A DNA stretch of 64,000 nt, from NCBI GenBank assembly GCA_965226545.1, contig OZ245364.1, forward strand, positions 2,046,001 through 2,110,000, given 5' to 3'. The notes below the pieces were generated by a model that saw only the letters and a list, made by a program, of their open reading frames with translations, made no database searches and was not told the DNA's origin. Position numbers and translations under genes: made by a program. Source of the DNA: JAHRAW01 sp965226545. Its GTDB lineage: Bacteria > Pseudomonadota > Gammaproteobacteria > Arenicellales > Poriferihabitantaceae. Positions 1 to 10,496 of this stretch are shown piece by piece (the first letter of the stretch is position 1; each line of letters opens with the position of its first letter).

Positions 1-60
1 CAAACAAACCGCGTTGAGTTTGCAATTTCATCGAGAAATGTTTTGTCAGATAAGTGTTCA

Positions 61-1374
61 TTAGGAAACACCTCCGACTTCAATAATCGTCACCCGCAGT
101 TTGCGGTTGGTTTTCATATCGGGGTTAAACGGCAAATCCACTTCGGCGATGCCGGCGGTGGAATCTTTGGCGATGATGATTTCAATCGGCGCGGTGGGGA
201 AATCCTCGCCGGGTACGGCCGGGGTTGCGCCGTCGCCGGGGGCAAGTTGGATGACCACACGCAATGGCGTTGTCACCGCGTTTGCGACCGCGGCTTCGAT
301 GCGGATGACGCCGCCGCTGCCGGCTTTCGCCTGCAAAAACCGCACACTGACATCACCACTTCGCACCACGCCGGGCTGCGTTCGAATCTTGCGTTCAACC
401 ACTTCAATACGGCGTTCGGATTCGACCGTGCGCCAGACATCCGCATCGCGCAGCGTTGCATCTTGCGCCACGCCGAATCCAATCCAGCGCGGTTTGGCGC
501 GTTGTGCACCGAGCGGTTTGATGAAACTGATGCGCCAATCGCGGCGTTGGTCGATTTGATTGCCGCCTTGCCAAGCGCCGCGCAATTGCAAATACGGATG
601 CGGTTGCCAGGCAATCGATGCGCGTTCGCGGATTACGCTTGCGCCGATTTCGGTTTTGCTGTCCCAATCGCCGACCGATAAATCCAACTTAATTGCATTG
701 GTTGGGGTGAACTGCACGCCGATTTCATTGCCGCCAATCGCGCGCTCTTCATAGCCGACGCGACCGACCAGCCAATCGCTTTGCACGGCGTAATGGTTGA
801 CATAACCCTTGCCCCATTTGCCGACATAATCGGCGCCGAAGACATGGCGTTGATGTCCGCGTTCCAAATTTTGTTGCAGCGTCGCCGAAAAGCCGAGCAG
901 ATTTTGTCCGCCCATTTGCAATCGCTGCACCAAACCGATGCGGGTGTCGTTGCGGTCGAAGCCGTGTTCGTCACTCCAACTGGTAACACCGTTTTGCAAA
1001 AACAATGCGCCGCCCGGCAAGCCGAGTGCCGCGTCAGTTTGCGCCGCATTGATATGCAAGGGAATCACCGCATCCAAATCACCGCGCAGTTTGCCGTCGG
1101 CGGTGACTGAATAATCCAACGATTGTTGGATGTGGAAGCCTTGCCCAAAAATGTTTTTACCGCGTTGCGTTAACAACGCCGTACCGCGGGCAAGGAAAAA
1201 GCCGATGGTGGCATCGGCGGCGCATTCGCCGGAGGAGCGAAGCGCCTGTTCGGGGGCGGCGGCGTTGTTCATGCCGGAGAGGCAGTGCGACAACGACAGC
1301 CGATGCAGCGGTTGGTCGGCAACGGCGGGCGACATAAAGCCCAACGCCGCGACCAATAAAAGTACGCGTTTCAT
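61..1374 (-). CDS. Inverse autotransporter (intimin/invasin-type barrel) with one short C-terminal domain
   Basis: Predicted outer-membrane protein of 437 aa. I chose the ATG at 1374 over one 15 codons upstream because AGAGG precedes it and it opens a clear signal peptide (MKRVLLLVAALGFMSPAVA). Residues about 60-285 look like an inverse-autotransporter beta barrel: alternating aromatic/polar strands and, near residue 208, YEERAIGGNEIGVQ, which resembles the conserved YEER..GW.. stretch of intimin/invasin barrels. Residues about 330-437 form one beta-sandwich-like domain resembling Calx-beta (PGEDF, then an acidic-hydrophobic strand and LPFNPD). Family members usually carry several Ig-like passenger domains; here there is only one. 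It stands alone on its strand; ligE is divergent. The barrel call rests on pattern recognition, so the family is likely and the adhesin role is inferred. Confidence 0.6.
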   Translation of the reverse strand: MKRVLLLVAALGFMSPAVADQPLHRLSLSHCLSGMNNAAAPEQALRSSGECAADATIGFFLARGTALLTQRGKNIFGQGFHIQQSLDYSVTADGKLRGDLDAVIPLHINAAQTDAALGLPGGALFLQNGVTSWSDEHGFDRNDTRIGLVQRLQMGGQNLLGFSATLQQNLERGHQRHVFGADYVGKWGKGYVNHYAVQSDWLVGRVGYEERAIGGNEIGVQFTPTNAIKLDLSVGDWDSKTEIGASVIRERASIAWQPHPYLQLRGAWQGGNQIDQRRDWRISFIKPLGAQRAKPRWIGFGVAQDATLRDADVWRTVESERRIEVVERKIRTQPGVVRSGDVSVRFLQAKAGSGGVIRIEAAVANAVTTPLRVVIQLAPGDGATPAVPGEDFPTAPIEIIIAKDSTAGIAEVDLPFNPDMKTNRKLRVTIIEVGGVS

Positions 1375-1480
1375 CTCTGCACCTCTTAAATACAAATTGA
1401 CTTTGACATTCCCCAACACCGAAGTGTCGGGCCGTTGCCAAAGTCACGAGACGCAGAAGTGAAATCCCCACCTATTCGCC

Positions 1481-1502
1481 TCGACGAGCGGCCGCTCATC
1501 GA
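1481..1502. repeat. 22-bp near-perfect palindrome in the intergenic region
   Basis: The 357-bp gap between the divergent genes at 1374 and 1732 contains a palindrome centred on GAGCGGCCGCTC (1486-1497) that extends to 1481-1502 with one mismatched pair. CCCACC at 1467-1472 and GGTGGG at 1522-1527 flank it and could close an outer stem. It could be structured leader RNA of the minus-strand autotransporter gene or a protein-binding dyad. I do not recognise it as a known riboswitch. Confidence 0.4.
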
Positions 1503-1614
1503 GTACAACGCTATTCTATTCGGTGGGTAACCCGACCGGGAGTACGTCTCAATAACTTTGGCGGGGCGGAATCTATACGCAACGCGCGCCGCCGTCAATG
1601 CTTTGCGGGTTTTT

Positions 1615-1668
1615 TTTACTTATTTTTTGATTGCGATTTGATTGGGGTTTGATTGGATTTGATTGGTT
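1615..1668. repeat. Degenerate 11-bp tandem array
   Basis: TTTGATTGCGA, TTTGATTGGGG, TTTGATTGGA and TTTGATTGGTT run head to tail at 1626-1668, with one weaker 11-bp unit before them. The array lies just upstream of the ligE promoter. Confidence 0.6.
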
Positions 1669-1698
1669 ACTCATTAAAGTAGACGCGCCCGCGCAAGT

Positions 1699-1704
1699 TA
1701 TAAT
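1699..1704 (+). promoter_or_regulatory. Putative -10 box of ligE
   Basis: A perfect TATAAT lies 28 bases before the GTG start of ligE. The sequence 17-19 bases upstream (TTAAAG / AAAGTA) is a poor -35. GGAG at 1720-1723 serves as ribosome binding site. Confidence 0.4.
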
Positions 1705-1731
1705 CGCCGCATCACCTATCGGAGTGCCACC

Positions 1732-2610
1732 GTGATTCCCACTATGCTTACCGCCGCGCGCATCGTCGCCTTTCGTTTGATTGCCTTGCGTTTAATTGCC
1801 GCGTGCCTGATTGCGCTAACCCCATTAGCGCAAGCCGCCAAGCCCGATGTATTTTTACTAAACACTTATGACGAATCCAAAAACGTCGTCGGTTGGGTGA
1901 TGAGCGAAAAATTGGATGGCGTGCGCGGGGTTTGGGATGGGCGGCAACTGGTCACGCGGGGCGGCAATAAAATTCATGCGCCGCAATGGTTTGTGCGCGG
2001 CTTGCCGCCGTTTGCGTTGGATGGCGAACTGTGGAGTAAGCGCGGCGATTTTGAAAACATTGTATCGATTGTGCGCACGCATAAACCTGATGCGCGTTGG
2101 CGGCGGATTGGCTATTACATTTTCGAAGTGCCGAATCAAGCCGGCGGGTTGCTCGAAAGGTTGGCGGTGCTCGATGCGTATCTCGCCGAACGACCGAGTG
2201 CGCATCTGCATGTCATTAAACAAACCCCAATCACGCGCGCCAATCAACTGCGCGGGTTTTTGCGCGAGGTGACCGACGGCGGCGGCGAAGGCGTGGTCGT
2301 GCGCAATCCGAACACCGCTTATCAAACCGGGCGATTGACATCGGCGTTGAAGGTCAAAAACTTTTTTGATGATGAATGCGAAGTGCGCGCGCATCTGCCG
2401 GGCAAGGGAAAATATCGCGGGCAATTGGGGGCGGTGCGATGTGCGTGGCGGGATGGACGGACGGTGAACATCGGCAGCGGATTCAGCGACGCCGAACGCG
2501 CCAACCCGCCGCCGATTGGCGCGCGCATCACCTTTAAATATTACGGCTTAAGCCGCAAAGGCAATCCAAGATTTCCGGTGTATTTGCGCATTCGACCGCG
2601 TGATGAATGA
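1732..2610 (+). CDS. ligE: ATP-dependent DNA ligase, exported (LigE type)
   Basis: Minimal ATP-dependent DNA ligase of 292 aa. The adenylation lysine is K60 in SEKLDGVRGVWDG; later nucleotidyltransferase motifs are visible as LDGEL, GGGEGVVVRNP and ALKVKN, followed by a small OB-fold that ends FKYYGLSRKGNPRFPVYLRIR. There is no extra DNA-binding domain, as usual for this class. Residues 1-36 form a signal peptide ending in AQA, so the enzyme should act in the periplasm; LigE-type ligases are typically exported. The start is GTG with GGAG 8 bases upstream. It is a single gene flanked by a divergent and a convergent gene. A role in nick sealing of imported or extracellular DNA is inference from the family. 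Confidence 0.9.
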   Translation: MIPTMLTAARIVAFRLIALRLIAACLIALTPLAQAAKPDVFLLNTYDESKNVVGWVMSEKLDGVRGVWDGRQLVTRGGNKIHAPQWFVRGLPPFALDGELWSKRGDFENIVSIVRTHKPDARWRRIGYYIFEVPNQAGGLLERLAVLDAYLAERPSAHLHVIKQTPITRANQLRGFLREVTDGGGEGVVVRNPNTAYQTGRLTSALKVKNFFDDECEVRAHLPGKGKYRGQLGAVRCAWRDGRTVNIGSGFSDAERANPPPIGARITFKYYGLSRKGNPRFPVYLRIRPRDE

Positions 2611-2620
2611 GTGCGGTGGC

Positions 2621-2712
2621 AAGTGTGACAAGTGAAAGTGACTGCGCGAGTTAACCTTTGTTACTTTTACTTTGCATCTTAACTTGTACTTGCACTTCCA
2701 CTTTTACCGTCG
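2621..2712. repeat. Hexamer-rich repeat between convergent genes, possible bidirectional terminator
   Basis: The gap between ligE and the S9 peptidase gene contains AAGTGTGACAAGTGAAAGTG and, 40 bases later, its approximate inverse (ACTTGTACTTGCACTTCCAC). The sequence is therefore both a degenerate 6-bp repeat and an imperfect inverted repeat. A terminator role is plausible from its convergent position only. Confidence 0.35.
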
Positions 2713-2718
2713 CCACCA

Positions 2719-4854
2719 TTAACCGCGCCGCGTTCGAATAATCTCGGCAAAGAACGCCGTCTCACGGTTAAGTGCATCGATTCTGGTTGGCATCTTGCGA
2801 AAACCGTGCGCCTCGTTTTCATATTCAATGTATTCATGGCGAATGTTTTTCTCGGCAAGTTTTGCCACCACTTCGCGCGACACCGCCGGCGGCACCACCT
2901 TATCGTCGCGCCCTTGAAACAAAATCAACGGACAAGATAATTTGTCGAGATGAAAAATCGGCGAGCGTTGCACAAATCGACTGTGCGGCAAACTTGCGCT
3001 CGCTTCATCATAACGTTCGCCGATTAATCGGTCGGTGTAACAATTTTCAAACTTGTGAGTGATTTGCGCCAAGGTGATTAAATTGCCGATGCCGTAATAA
3101 CACGCGCCGCCGCAAAACAATTCGGGGAATCTCGTCAACGCGCGCAACACCGCATAGCCGCCGGCGCTGCCGCCGCGAATGAACACCAACTTCGGGTCAG
3201 CCCAATTTTGTTGCAGCACATAACGCACGCCGTCGGCGATGTCGTCCGCGTCGATTTCGCCCCACCGCCCGAGCAAACGTTGTCGATAGGCGCGCCCGTA
3301 GCCGCTGCTGCCGCGATGATTAATATCCAACACCGCATAACCGAGCGATGCGAAATAATGTTTGAGCGGATGATATTCATTGGTCGCGCGCGCGGTTGGG
3401 CCGCCGTGTACGACCGTCAACAACGGCGGCTTGACGCCTTCGGGCGGTTGGTAGCGCGGATTATGCGGCGGATAAAAATAAGCGTGCGCGCATTCGCCGT
3501 CGCGCGTGGCAAATTCAATCGCGCGCGGCGGTGTGCAATCCAATTGACGCGCCGGCACGGCGGGCGCGCCGAGTTGCACCGTGGTGGTTTGCCGCCATTG
3601 CCATGTTGCAATCGTCGCGTTGCGCGCCTCATCCGCCGCGACCCACAACAATGCATCGGCATCGACGGCGGCGTCATGCAGATGGTAACAACCGGCAATC
3701 GCGCCAATCGCATCCGATGATTTTCGCGCGCGCACATCAATCCAACGCATGTGGTCGCCTTCGAGTGTGCCGGCGATGGCGAGCACTTTGTCGTCGACCT
3801 GCACCCAACGGCGTTGACCGAATTGCCAATGCGGTTCGCCGTAATCGTATTGGTCGTCTGTGATTTGCAGCGTGTGCCCGTTTTGATACTGAAAGAAATT
3901 CCAAAAATCATTGGCGGCGTCATCAACCAAAAACAACAATGAACCATCCGCCAAAAATCCCGGCTGACACACCGCGCGCGCACCGTCATCGGCGCCGGCG
4001 ATGCATTGCGCTTCGCCCAAAGTGAATCGCCCGGCGTTGCAATGCAACTCGGCAACATACAACCGCGTGCAATCCCACGGCATAAACGGATGATTCCATT
4101 CCAACCACGCCACCCGCTTGCCGTCCGGCGACGCGACAATCGCCGCGTAAAAATCGGCGCCGCTGCGCAACACTTGCGGTTCGGCGTCACCTTCGGTCGA
4201 CAACGGCACGGCGACGAGTGCATCTTGTGCGCCATTCGCGGTTTGCGTCTCCATCACCGCCAACACCGCATTCGCATTCGGCAACGCAACCAAATCGGCA
4301 AACGCGCGCGAGTGTTGGGGTGCGTTTGAATTTGCACTGTCACTGTTACTGTTACCGTCGTTTTGACCGGCACTTCGATTGTTACTTTGATTGTCACTGT
4401 TACTGTTACTGTGACTGTTACTTCGACCGTCGCTTTGATTGTGACTTTGACCAACACTTTGATTGCCGCCTGCACCGTCATTGGCAACAGTCACCGCATG
4501 CAACGGTTCGACTTGTAACGGTCGAGGATGCGCAAGCGATTGTCGATACAATCGTCCATCGGCGAAATTGTTAAACACAATCGCATTATCGACAATGCAA
4601 AAACATTTGCCGCCGTATTCATGCACGCCGCTGCGCAGATTAAATTCCGCCGGCGTAATGCATTGGCGCGCACCGCGCGTCGACTCACGCATCAATGCAA
4701 TGCGCCCGCCTTCGCGCGCGCGCGCCTCGAGCCAATGCAAGCGTCCATCGAACCAAAACGGATACGACGGCGCGGCCGGTTGCGCAAGCCATTGCTCGAC
4801 CGTTTGCGCGCTGTGCCATAAACCGTGGCGCGCGGCGATGGTTTGTTCGCTCAT
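2719..4854 (-). CDS. S9-family prolyl oligopeptidase-like serine peptidase
   Basis: Serine peptidase of 711 aa, acyl-aminoacyl/dipeptidyl peptidase type, probably cytoplasmic because no signal peptide is seen. An N-terminal beta-propeller-like region (about 1-430) precedes an alpha/beta hydrolase domain. Catalytic residues are visible: Ser563 in GGSAGGY, Asp651 in QGRDDKVVPP and His683 in NEAHGF; VHGGPTARA contributes the oxyanion region. Residues about 123-180 are a low-complexity Ser/Asn/Gln/Asp insertion encoded by degenerate 6-bp units, absent from normal family members. The start codon directly abuts the TAG stop of the DUF192 gene, so it is the third gene of a purD-DUF192-peptidase unit. 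The physiological substrate cannot be read from the sequence. Confidence 0.88.
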   Translation of the reverse strand: MSEQTIAARHGLWHSAQTVEQWLAQPAAPSYPFWFDGRLHWLEARAREGGRIALMRESTRGARQCITPAEFNLRSGVHEYGGKCFCIVDNAIVFNNFADGRLYRQSLAHPRPLQVEPLHAVTVANDGAGGNQSVGQSHNQSDGRSNSHSNSNSDNQSNNRSAGQNDGNSNSDSANSNAPQHSRAFADLVALPNANAVLAVMETQTANGAQDALVAVPLSTEGDAEPQVLRSGADFYAAIVASPDGKRVAWLEWNHPFMPWDCTRLYVAELHCNAGRFTLGEAQCIAGADDGARAVCQPGFLADGSLLFLVDDAANDFWNFFQYQNGHTLQITDDQYDYGEPHWQFGQRRWVQVDDKVLAIAGTLEGDHMRWIDVRARKSSDAIGAIAGCYHLHDAAVDADALLWVAADEARNATIATWQWRQTTTVQLGAPAVPARQLDCTPPRAIEFATRDGECAHAYFYPPHNPRYQPPEGVKPPLLTVVHGGPTARATNEYHPLKHYFASLGYAVLDINHRGSSGYGRAYRQRLLGRWGEIDADDIADGVRYVLQQNWADPKLVFIRGGSAGGYAVLRALTRFPELFCGGACYYGIGNLITLAQITHKFENCYTDRLIGERYDEASASLPHSRFVQRSPIFHLDKLSCPLILFQGRDDKVVPPAVSREVVAKLAEKNIRHEYIEYENEAHGFRKMPTRIDALNRETAFFAEIIRTRRG
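4330..4490. repeat. In-frame hexamer expansion inside the S9 peptidase gene
   Basis: On the plus strand the unit reads (C/T/G)ACTGT, interspersed with TACTTTGATTGT-like dodecamers. All units are multiples of 3 bp, so the peptidase frame is kept and the product is a run of SN, DS and QS dipeptides. The same ACTGT hexamer recurs in purH (9540-9605) and ftsQ (54730-54795). Confidence 0.75.
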
Positions 4855-5370
4855 CTAAGGCGCCGGCGACAACAATCGACTTTGCCCGGCGCGCAATGCA
4901 TGCGTCTCAAAAAAACCGCGCCGCGCTTCGAGGGCGTATTGGAATTTGCGCATCGGCGCATAGGTGCGCTGCTCGTCGTCGGTGTATGGATGCATCAACT
5001 GCACTTGAAACAACGCGCCGTTCTCGTCAAAAAAACCGATGTCCAACGGCGCGGTGACATTGCGCATGTGAAACGCGCCGGCGACCGGTTGCGGATACCA
5101 AAACAAAATTGCGCCGGCGTCGATGATGTGCGGGCAGATGTATTGATAGCCGCCGGCGCGTTCGCGATTGTCGTCGGCAATCCACGCGGCAATCTCGACG
5201 CGCCGCCCTTCGGCGTTTTGCAATGCAATGCGCATGCGTTGCATTTGCGCAGTCGCCGCGGTCGAATTTTTACACGGCGTCTCCGCCGACGCAGGCATGC
5301 TTGCACCAAGCAATGCGATTGCGCATGCAAGCGGCGCGGCAAATCGAATCAAGATGAACTTAACTGACAT
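4855..5370 (-). CDS. DUF192 family exported protein
   Basis: Small secreted protein of 171 aa. Residues 1-30 are a signal peptide (hydrophobic core, then MPASA-ET). The mature part contains the DUF192 signature: MRNVTAPLDIGFFDENG, then LMHPYTDD..YAPM..FQYALEARRGFF, with the usual length of about 120 aa. The function of the family is not established. It starts 4 bases after the purD stop and is followed without a gap by the S9 peptidase, so all three are probably co-transcribed. The functional link to purine synthesis is unclear. Confidence 0.85.
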   Translation of the reverse strand: MSVKFILIRFAAPLACAIALLGASMPASAETPCKNSTAATAQMQRMRIALQNAEGRRVEIAAWIADDNRERAGGYQYICPHIIDAGAILFWYPQPVAGAFHMRNVTAPLDIGFFDENGALFQVQLMHPYTDDEQRTYAPMRKFQYALEARRGFFETHALRAGQSRLLSPAP

Positions 5371-5374
5371 TGCA

Positions 5375-6721
5375 TTAACCTACGCGGCGCGTCGACGCGG
5401 CGCGGTTGGATTGTTGACGCGCAATCGCGCGATGCCCGATGTCGTTTCGATGCCACGCACCGCGCCAATGAATCCGCCCAGCCAATTTATACGCCGCGCG
5501 TTGCGCCGATTGCGCGTCACCAGCCAAGGCGGTCGCGCACACCACCCGCCCGCCGGCGACGCGCACTTGACCGTCCGCGCATTCGACGCCGGCGTAAAAC
5601 ACTTTTGTCGAATCGGACGCATCATTAGATTCGCGCGCCGCTTCCAACCCGTCAATCACCGCGCCCAATTCGGGCGCATGCGGATAGCCGCGCGCGGCGA
5701 TGACCACGCCGAGCGCGTTGCGCGCATCCCATTGAAATGCTTCGGTCGATAAATCGCCGCCGGTTGCGGCGCAACAATGCGCGATTAAATCCGAACGCAA
5801 TCGCAACAAAATCACCTGCGCCTCCGGGTCGCCCAAGCGGCAATTAAATTCCAACACCTTGACAGCGCCGCGCGCGTCAATCATCACGCCGGCGTATAAA
5901 AATCCGCAATACGGCGCGCCTTCATCCGCCAGCCCTTCGACCGTCGGGCGAATAATCGTGCGCATGATTTTTTCATGCATCGCCTCATCGACCAACGGCG
6001 TCGGCGACACCGCGCCCATGCCGCCGGTGTTGGCGCCGCGGTCGCCGTCTTCGGCGGCTTTGTGGTCTTGGCTCGATGCCAACGGCGCGATGTTGCCGCG
6101 CCCGACCATGCAAATAAAACTTGCCTCTTCGCCGTGCAAAAATTCTTCGATGACAACTTGCGCATCGTCATTCGAATCGTCGAGTGCGGCATCGACTGCG
6201 GCGCGCGCTTGTTGTGCATCCTCGGCAACGCATACGCCCTTGCCGCCGGCCAAACCGTCGACCTTGACCACGCATCGCCCGCCGAGTTGGTCGATGTATG
6301 CATGCGCGGCGATGCGTTCGGGCGCGCGGAAACTTTGCCAATCTGCGGTTGGGATGTTGTGGCGGGTGAAGAATTGTTTGGCGAATGTTTTCGAGCCTTC
6401 GAGTTGCGCGGCATTGCTGCTTGGCGCAAAACATTTCAACTCGCGCCGCGCAAATTCATCGGCGATGCCATGCACCAACGGCGTCTCCGGCCCGACTATC
6501 GTCAACCCGACCGCTTGCCGTTCAGCGAAGTCGGCGAGTTGGTCGATGGCATCAAAGCCGATGTCGATGTTCTCGACGCGCGCTTCGAGGGCGGTGCCGG
6601 CATTGCCCGGGGCGACATACACGCGCGCAACCAACGGCGATTGCGCGGCGCAATACGCCAACGCATGTTCACGCCCGCCGCCGCCGACGATGAGTACGTT
6701 GATTTTTTTGTGCGCGGTCAT
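5375..6721 (-). CDS. purD: Phosphoribosylamine-glycine ligase
   Basis: GAR synthetase, 448 aa, which joins glycine to phosphoribosylamine using ATP in de novo purine synthesis. The N-terminal VLIVGGGGREHALA, the ATP-grasp region (VVKVDGLAGGKGVCV; EEFLHGEEAS), GANTGGMGA and the C-terminal FNCRLGDPE and YAGVE blocks are all present, and length is normal. The C-terminus (RNDIGHRAI then an Arg/Ser-rich tail) is slightly long. It lies near purH and fis, as in other gammaproteobacteria, but a membrane protein gene separates it from purH. Confidence 0.97.
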   Translation of the reverse strand: MTAHKKINVLIVGGGGREHALAYCAAQSPLVARVYVAPGNAGTALEARVENIDIGFDAIDQLADFAERQAVGLTIVGPETPLVHGIADEFARRELKCFAPSSNAAQLEGSKTFAKQFFTRHNIPTADWQSFRAPERIAAHAYIDQLGGRCVVKVDGLAGGKGVCVAEDAQQARAAVDAALDDSNDDAQVVIEEFLHGEEASFICMVGRGNIAPLASSQDHKAAEDGDRGANTGGMGAVSPTPLVDEAMHEKIMRTIIRPTVEGLADEGAPYCGFLYAGVMIDARGAVKVLEFNCRLGDPEAQVILLRLRSDLIAHCCAATGGDLSTEAFQWDARNALGVVIAARGYPHAPELGAVIDGLEAARESNDASDSTKVFYAGVECADGQVRVAGGRVVCATALAGDAQSAQRAAYKLAGRIHWRGAWHRNDIGHRAIARQQSNRAASTRRVG

Positions 6722-6764
6722 GCGTTTATTTTTTGAGTGAGTGTTGTGCGCGTACGCATTGATG

Positions 6765-6881
6765 TTGTGCAGTTACTTTGTGCAGTTACTTTGTACATTT
6801 ATTTTGTGTAGTTACTTTATGCAGTTACTTTGTGCTGTTACTTTGTGCAGTTGCGTTGCGCAGTCGCTTTACGCATTAATT
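6765..6881. repeat. 13-bp tandem array, nine degenerate copies
   Basis: Consecutive 13-bp units with consensus TTGTGCAGTTACT run from 6765 to 6881: two exact copies, then variants such as TTGTACATTTATT, TTGTGTAGTTACT and TTATGCAGTTACT. The last unit reaches the stop codon of the minus-strand gene at 6880. The array fills nearly the whole gap between that gene and purD. A related 13-bp unit occurs at 18051-18128. Confidence 0.9.
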
Positions 6882-8169
6882 ATTGCGCACCCAATCGCGC
6901 ATTCAGCGACAACACAACATCATCCGCATTGTTAAACGCACCGTCCGGCCCGGCGGAGATTAAGGTGATTTGCCCGGTTGCATCGGCGCGCACTTGTATC
7001 GCATTGCCCCAAGCATCCTTAAACCGTTGGTCGATGAGGCGTTCAAACGTTGCAATCGCGCGCTCGCGTTCGACGCCGGTTTTATCGGCGACTGTGCGGC
7101 GGAAATTAAACGCCAATGCATTAAGCGCGCTCAATGTGCCATCGACGCGCGAATCCAATTGCGTCTGCGGTTCAATCATTGAACCGTCGCCGCGTTGCCG
7201 CAGAATTAAATCATTGTGCGAATCTTCGCGCAATACAAAGCCATCGATGCCCGACAACAACATTCGTTCGTTTACGACATCGCGCATCGATATCGCCACC
7301 AACACAAAAATGCATAACCCGCCGAGCAATCCAAACAACGACCGCCCGCCGCCGCGCGACCATGGGCGACGCCGGTCGAGCGCCGGGTCCGGGGCGATAA
7401 ACAACCGGCGGCGGATGTGAATGAAATATAAATAATTGGCGGTCAACGGCCAAAACAACGTCCACACAATATGAACGATGCCCGGCTGCAGCCACGTCAA
7501 CATCACCACTGAACCGGCCAAATGAACAAACGCCACCGCCCACAACTTGCGCATCATCGCCCATACATAAAAAAATCCAAAAAACGACGGCCAATGCCAA
7601 GTGAATGCAAAATTCGGATTATCGAAGCCGCCGAATTTTTTAAATTGATACTGATAATAATCGCGATTGTCGTCGACGAATTCCAACACCTTCTCCATCC
7701 GCCCTTTGTCGCGTTGTTTGGCGAACGTTTCGGACTCGGTGTCGGTGTCGGCATTGTCGACATCGGCGGCATCGTTTGTACTGCGTTTCGATTCTTGATT
7801 CGATTCTTGATTCGCCGTTTGCTTCGACGCTTGCTTCGACGTTGATTGTGATTTGCGCTTTGACTTTTTCTTCGACTCGCGCTGAACGGCGGACGGCGAC
7901 TCGTGCAATGCTTCATCATGCGGCGACAACGCCGTCACTTCTTCGATGCCGCAATCGGCGCCGGCGTTTTTAATCGCGATGCAAATTTTGTCGGCTTCGG
8001 CGCGCGCATATAATTTTTTCAACGCCACCGGACGCCCCTGCAACAATTGCTGCATCGTCTCGGCGCGCGAATGAAACAACGCCGCCAACGCGTCAATCAC
8101 ATCGTCGCGCGAACGCTCCGGCAACACAACGCCGGCGACGACCACGCGATATTTGGGTGAATCATCCAT
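6880..8169 (-). CDS. DUF2628-like membrane protein, unknown function
   Basis: 429 aa. N-terminal soluble domain (about 1-80), then a low-complexity Lys/Ser/Gln/Asn stretch (about 95-150) encoded by 12-bp-like repeats. The membrane part begins FAFTWHWPSFFGFFYVWAMMRKLW, resembling DUF2628 (aromatic-rich entry, then paired helices), with two to three helices to about residue 300 (HIVWTLFWPLTANYLYFIHIRRR; a last helix LFGLLGGLCIFVLVAIS). The C-terminal region (about 305-429) is probably extracytoplasmic and ends with SAGPDGAFNNADD, similar to the calcium-site tail of type II pseudopilins; that likeness may be coincidental. It lies between purH and purD and may be co-transcribed, but repeat-filled gaps separate it on both sides. 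I do not assign a function. Confidence 0.6.
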   Translation of the reverse strand: MDDSPKYRVVVAGVVLPERSRDDVIDALAALFHSRAETMQQLLQGRPVALKKLYARAEADKICIAIKNAGADCGIEEVTALSPHDEALHESPSAVQRESKKKSKRKSQSTSKQASKQTANQESNQESKRSTNDAADVDNADTDTESETFAKQRDKGRMEKVLEFVDDNRDYYQYQFKKFGGFDNPNFAFTWHWPSFFGFFYVWAMMRKLWAVAFVHLAGSVVMLTWLQPGIVHIVWTLFWPLTANYLYFIHIRRRLFIAPDPALDRRRPWSRGGGRSLFGLLGGLCIFVLVAISMRDVVNERMLLSGIDGFVLREDSHNDLILRQRGDGSMIEPQTQLDSRVDGTLSALNALAFNFRRTVADKTGVERERAIATFERLIDQRFKDAWGNAIQVRADATGQITLISAGPDGAFNNADDVVLSLNARLGAQ

Positions 8170-8217
8170 AGCAATGAAAATAGTGACAACCGTTCATCAA
8201 TTGTTTACAAAATAGGT

Positions 8218-8506
8218 AACGACATCGATATCGACATCGGCATCGACACCGGCATCAACGTCAACATCAAAAATCTTCGGCGCGGGTTAACGACCAATGT
8301 AAATTGAGTATACCAAACGCCGACTGATTGAAACGCGCGCAATGGTAACGACAACGACGGCAATGCCGTCGACATTAATAACAGCACGAATAACAACACG
8401 ATTAATCGCGGCAACATTAATGGCATTGACATTAATAACGGCGGAATGATTAACAACGCCGACCTCGATGCCATCGCGTCAATGCCGCCACATCAATGCC
8501 GTCGCC
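8218..8506. repeat. Repeat-rich 337-bp gap between purH and the DUF2628-like gene
   Basis: 8218-8272 is a chain of 6-bp units (ATCGAC / ATCGGC / ATCAAC). 8340-8506 is degenerate ATTAATAACGGC / CATCAATGCCG sequence. A minus-strand frame at 8205-8474 codes only for repeat-derived Met/Ser/Leu/Pro and I do not accept it as a gene. Nothing else is visible in this gap. Confidence 0.6.
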
Positions 8507-10198
<1,692 letters not shown>

Positions 10199-10238
10199 TC
10201 GCGCCGGTTGTGGAACGGCGATGCGCGCAACACGAATG

Positions 10239-10496
10239 TCACTCCAACAGATTGTGTTGTTCGAGTTTTTTGCGCAGGGTGTTGCGGTTGATGCCGAGCA
10301 TGCGCGCCGCGCGGCTGTAATTGTTGTCGGCGTGTTTCATCACCGAAACCAACAACGGTTTTTCGACTTCATCGATGACCATTTTATAAATGCCGCGCGG
10401 CGTCTCGCCGTTCAAATCCGCAAAATACTTTTGCAGGGTTTTGTTGACGCATGCGCGCAAATGATGCGGGGGATTTTCGGCTTTTTTGTTTTGCAT
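10239..10496 (-). CDS. fis: Fis family DNA-binding protein
   Basis: 85 aa nucleoid/regulatory protein. Starting at MQNKKAENPP gives the usual length; the frame is open for 56 further codons upstream, but these are repeat-derived and unlikely to be translated. The C-terminal helix-turn-helix is clear: NNYSRAARMLGINRNTLRKKLEQH, and the dimer helices correspond to VNKTLQKYFADL and DEVEKPLLVSVMKHA. It precedes purH by 40 bp. In many gammaproteobacteria dusB precedes fis; here dusB is absent from this position and a repeat-rich gap occupies it. Confidence 0.9.
   Translation of the reverse strand: MQNKKAENPPHHLRACVNKTLQKYFADLNGETPRGIYKMVIDEVEKPLLVSVMKHADNNYSRAARMLGINRNTLRKKLEQHNLLE

Noticed and set aside
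4218..4574. Plus-strand frame rich in Cys, Tyr, Phe and Asp opposite the S9 peptidase insertion
   Set aside because: Antisense translation of the hexamer array; the peptidase frame is the conserved one.
8205..8474. Minus-strand 89-codon hydrophobic frame
   Set aside because: Composition (MPMSISMSLP) follows directly from ATCGAC/ATTAAT repeats; no conserved domain or ribosome binding site.
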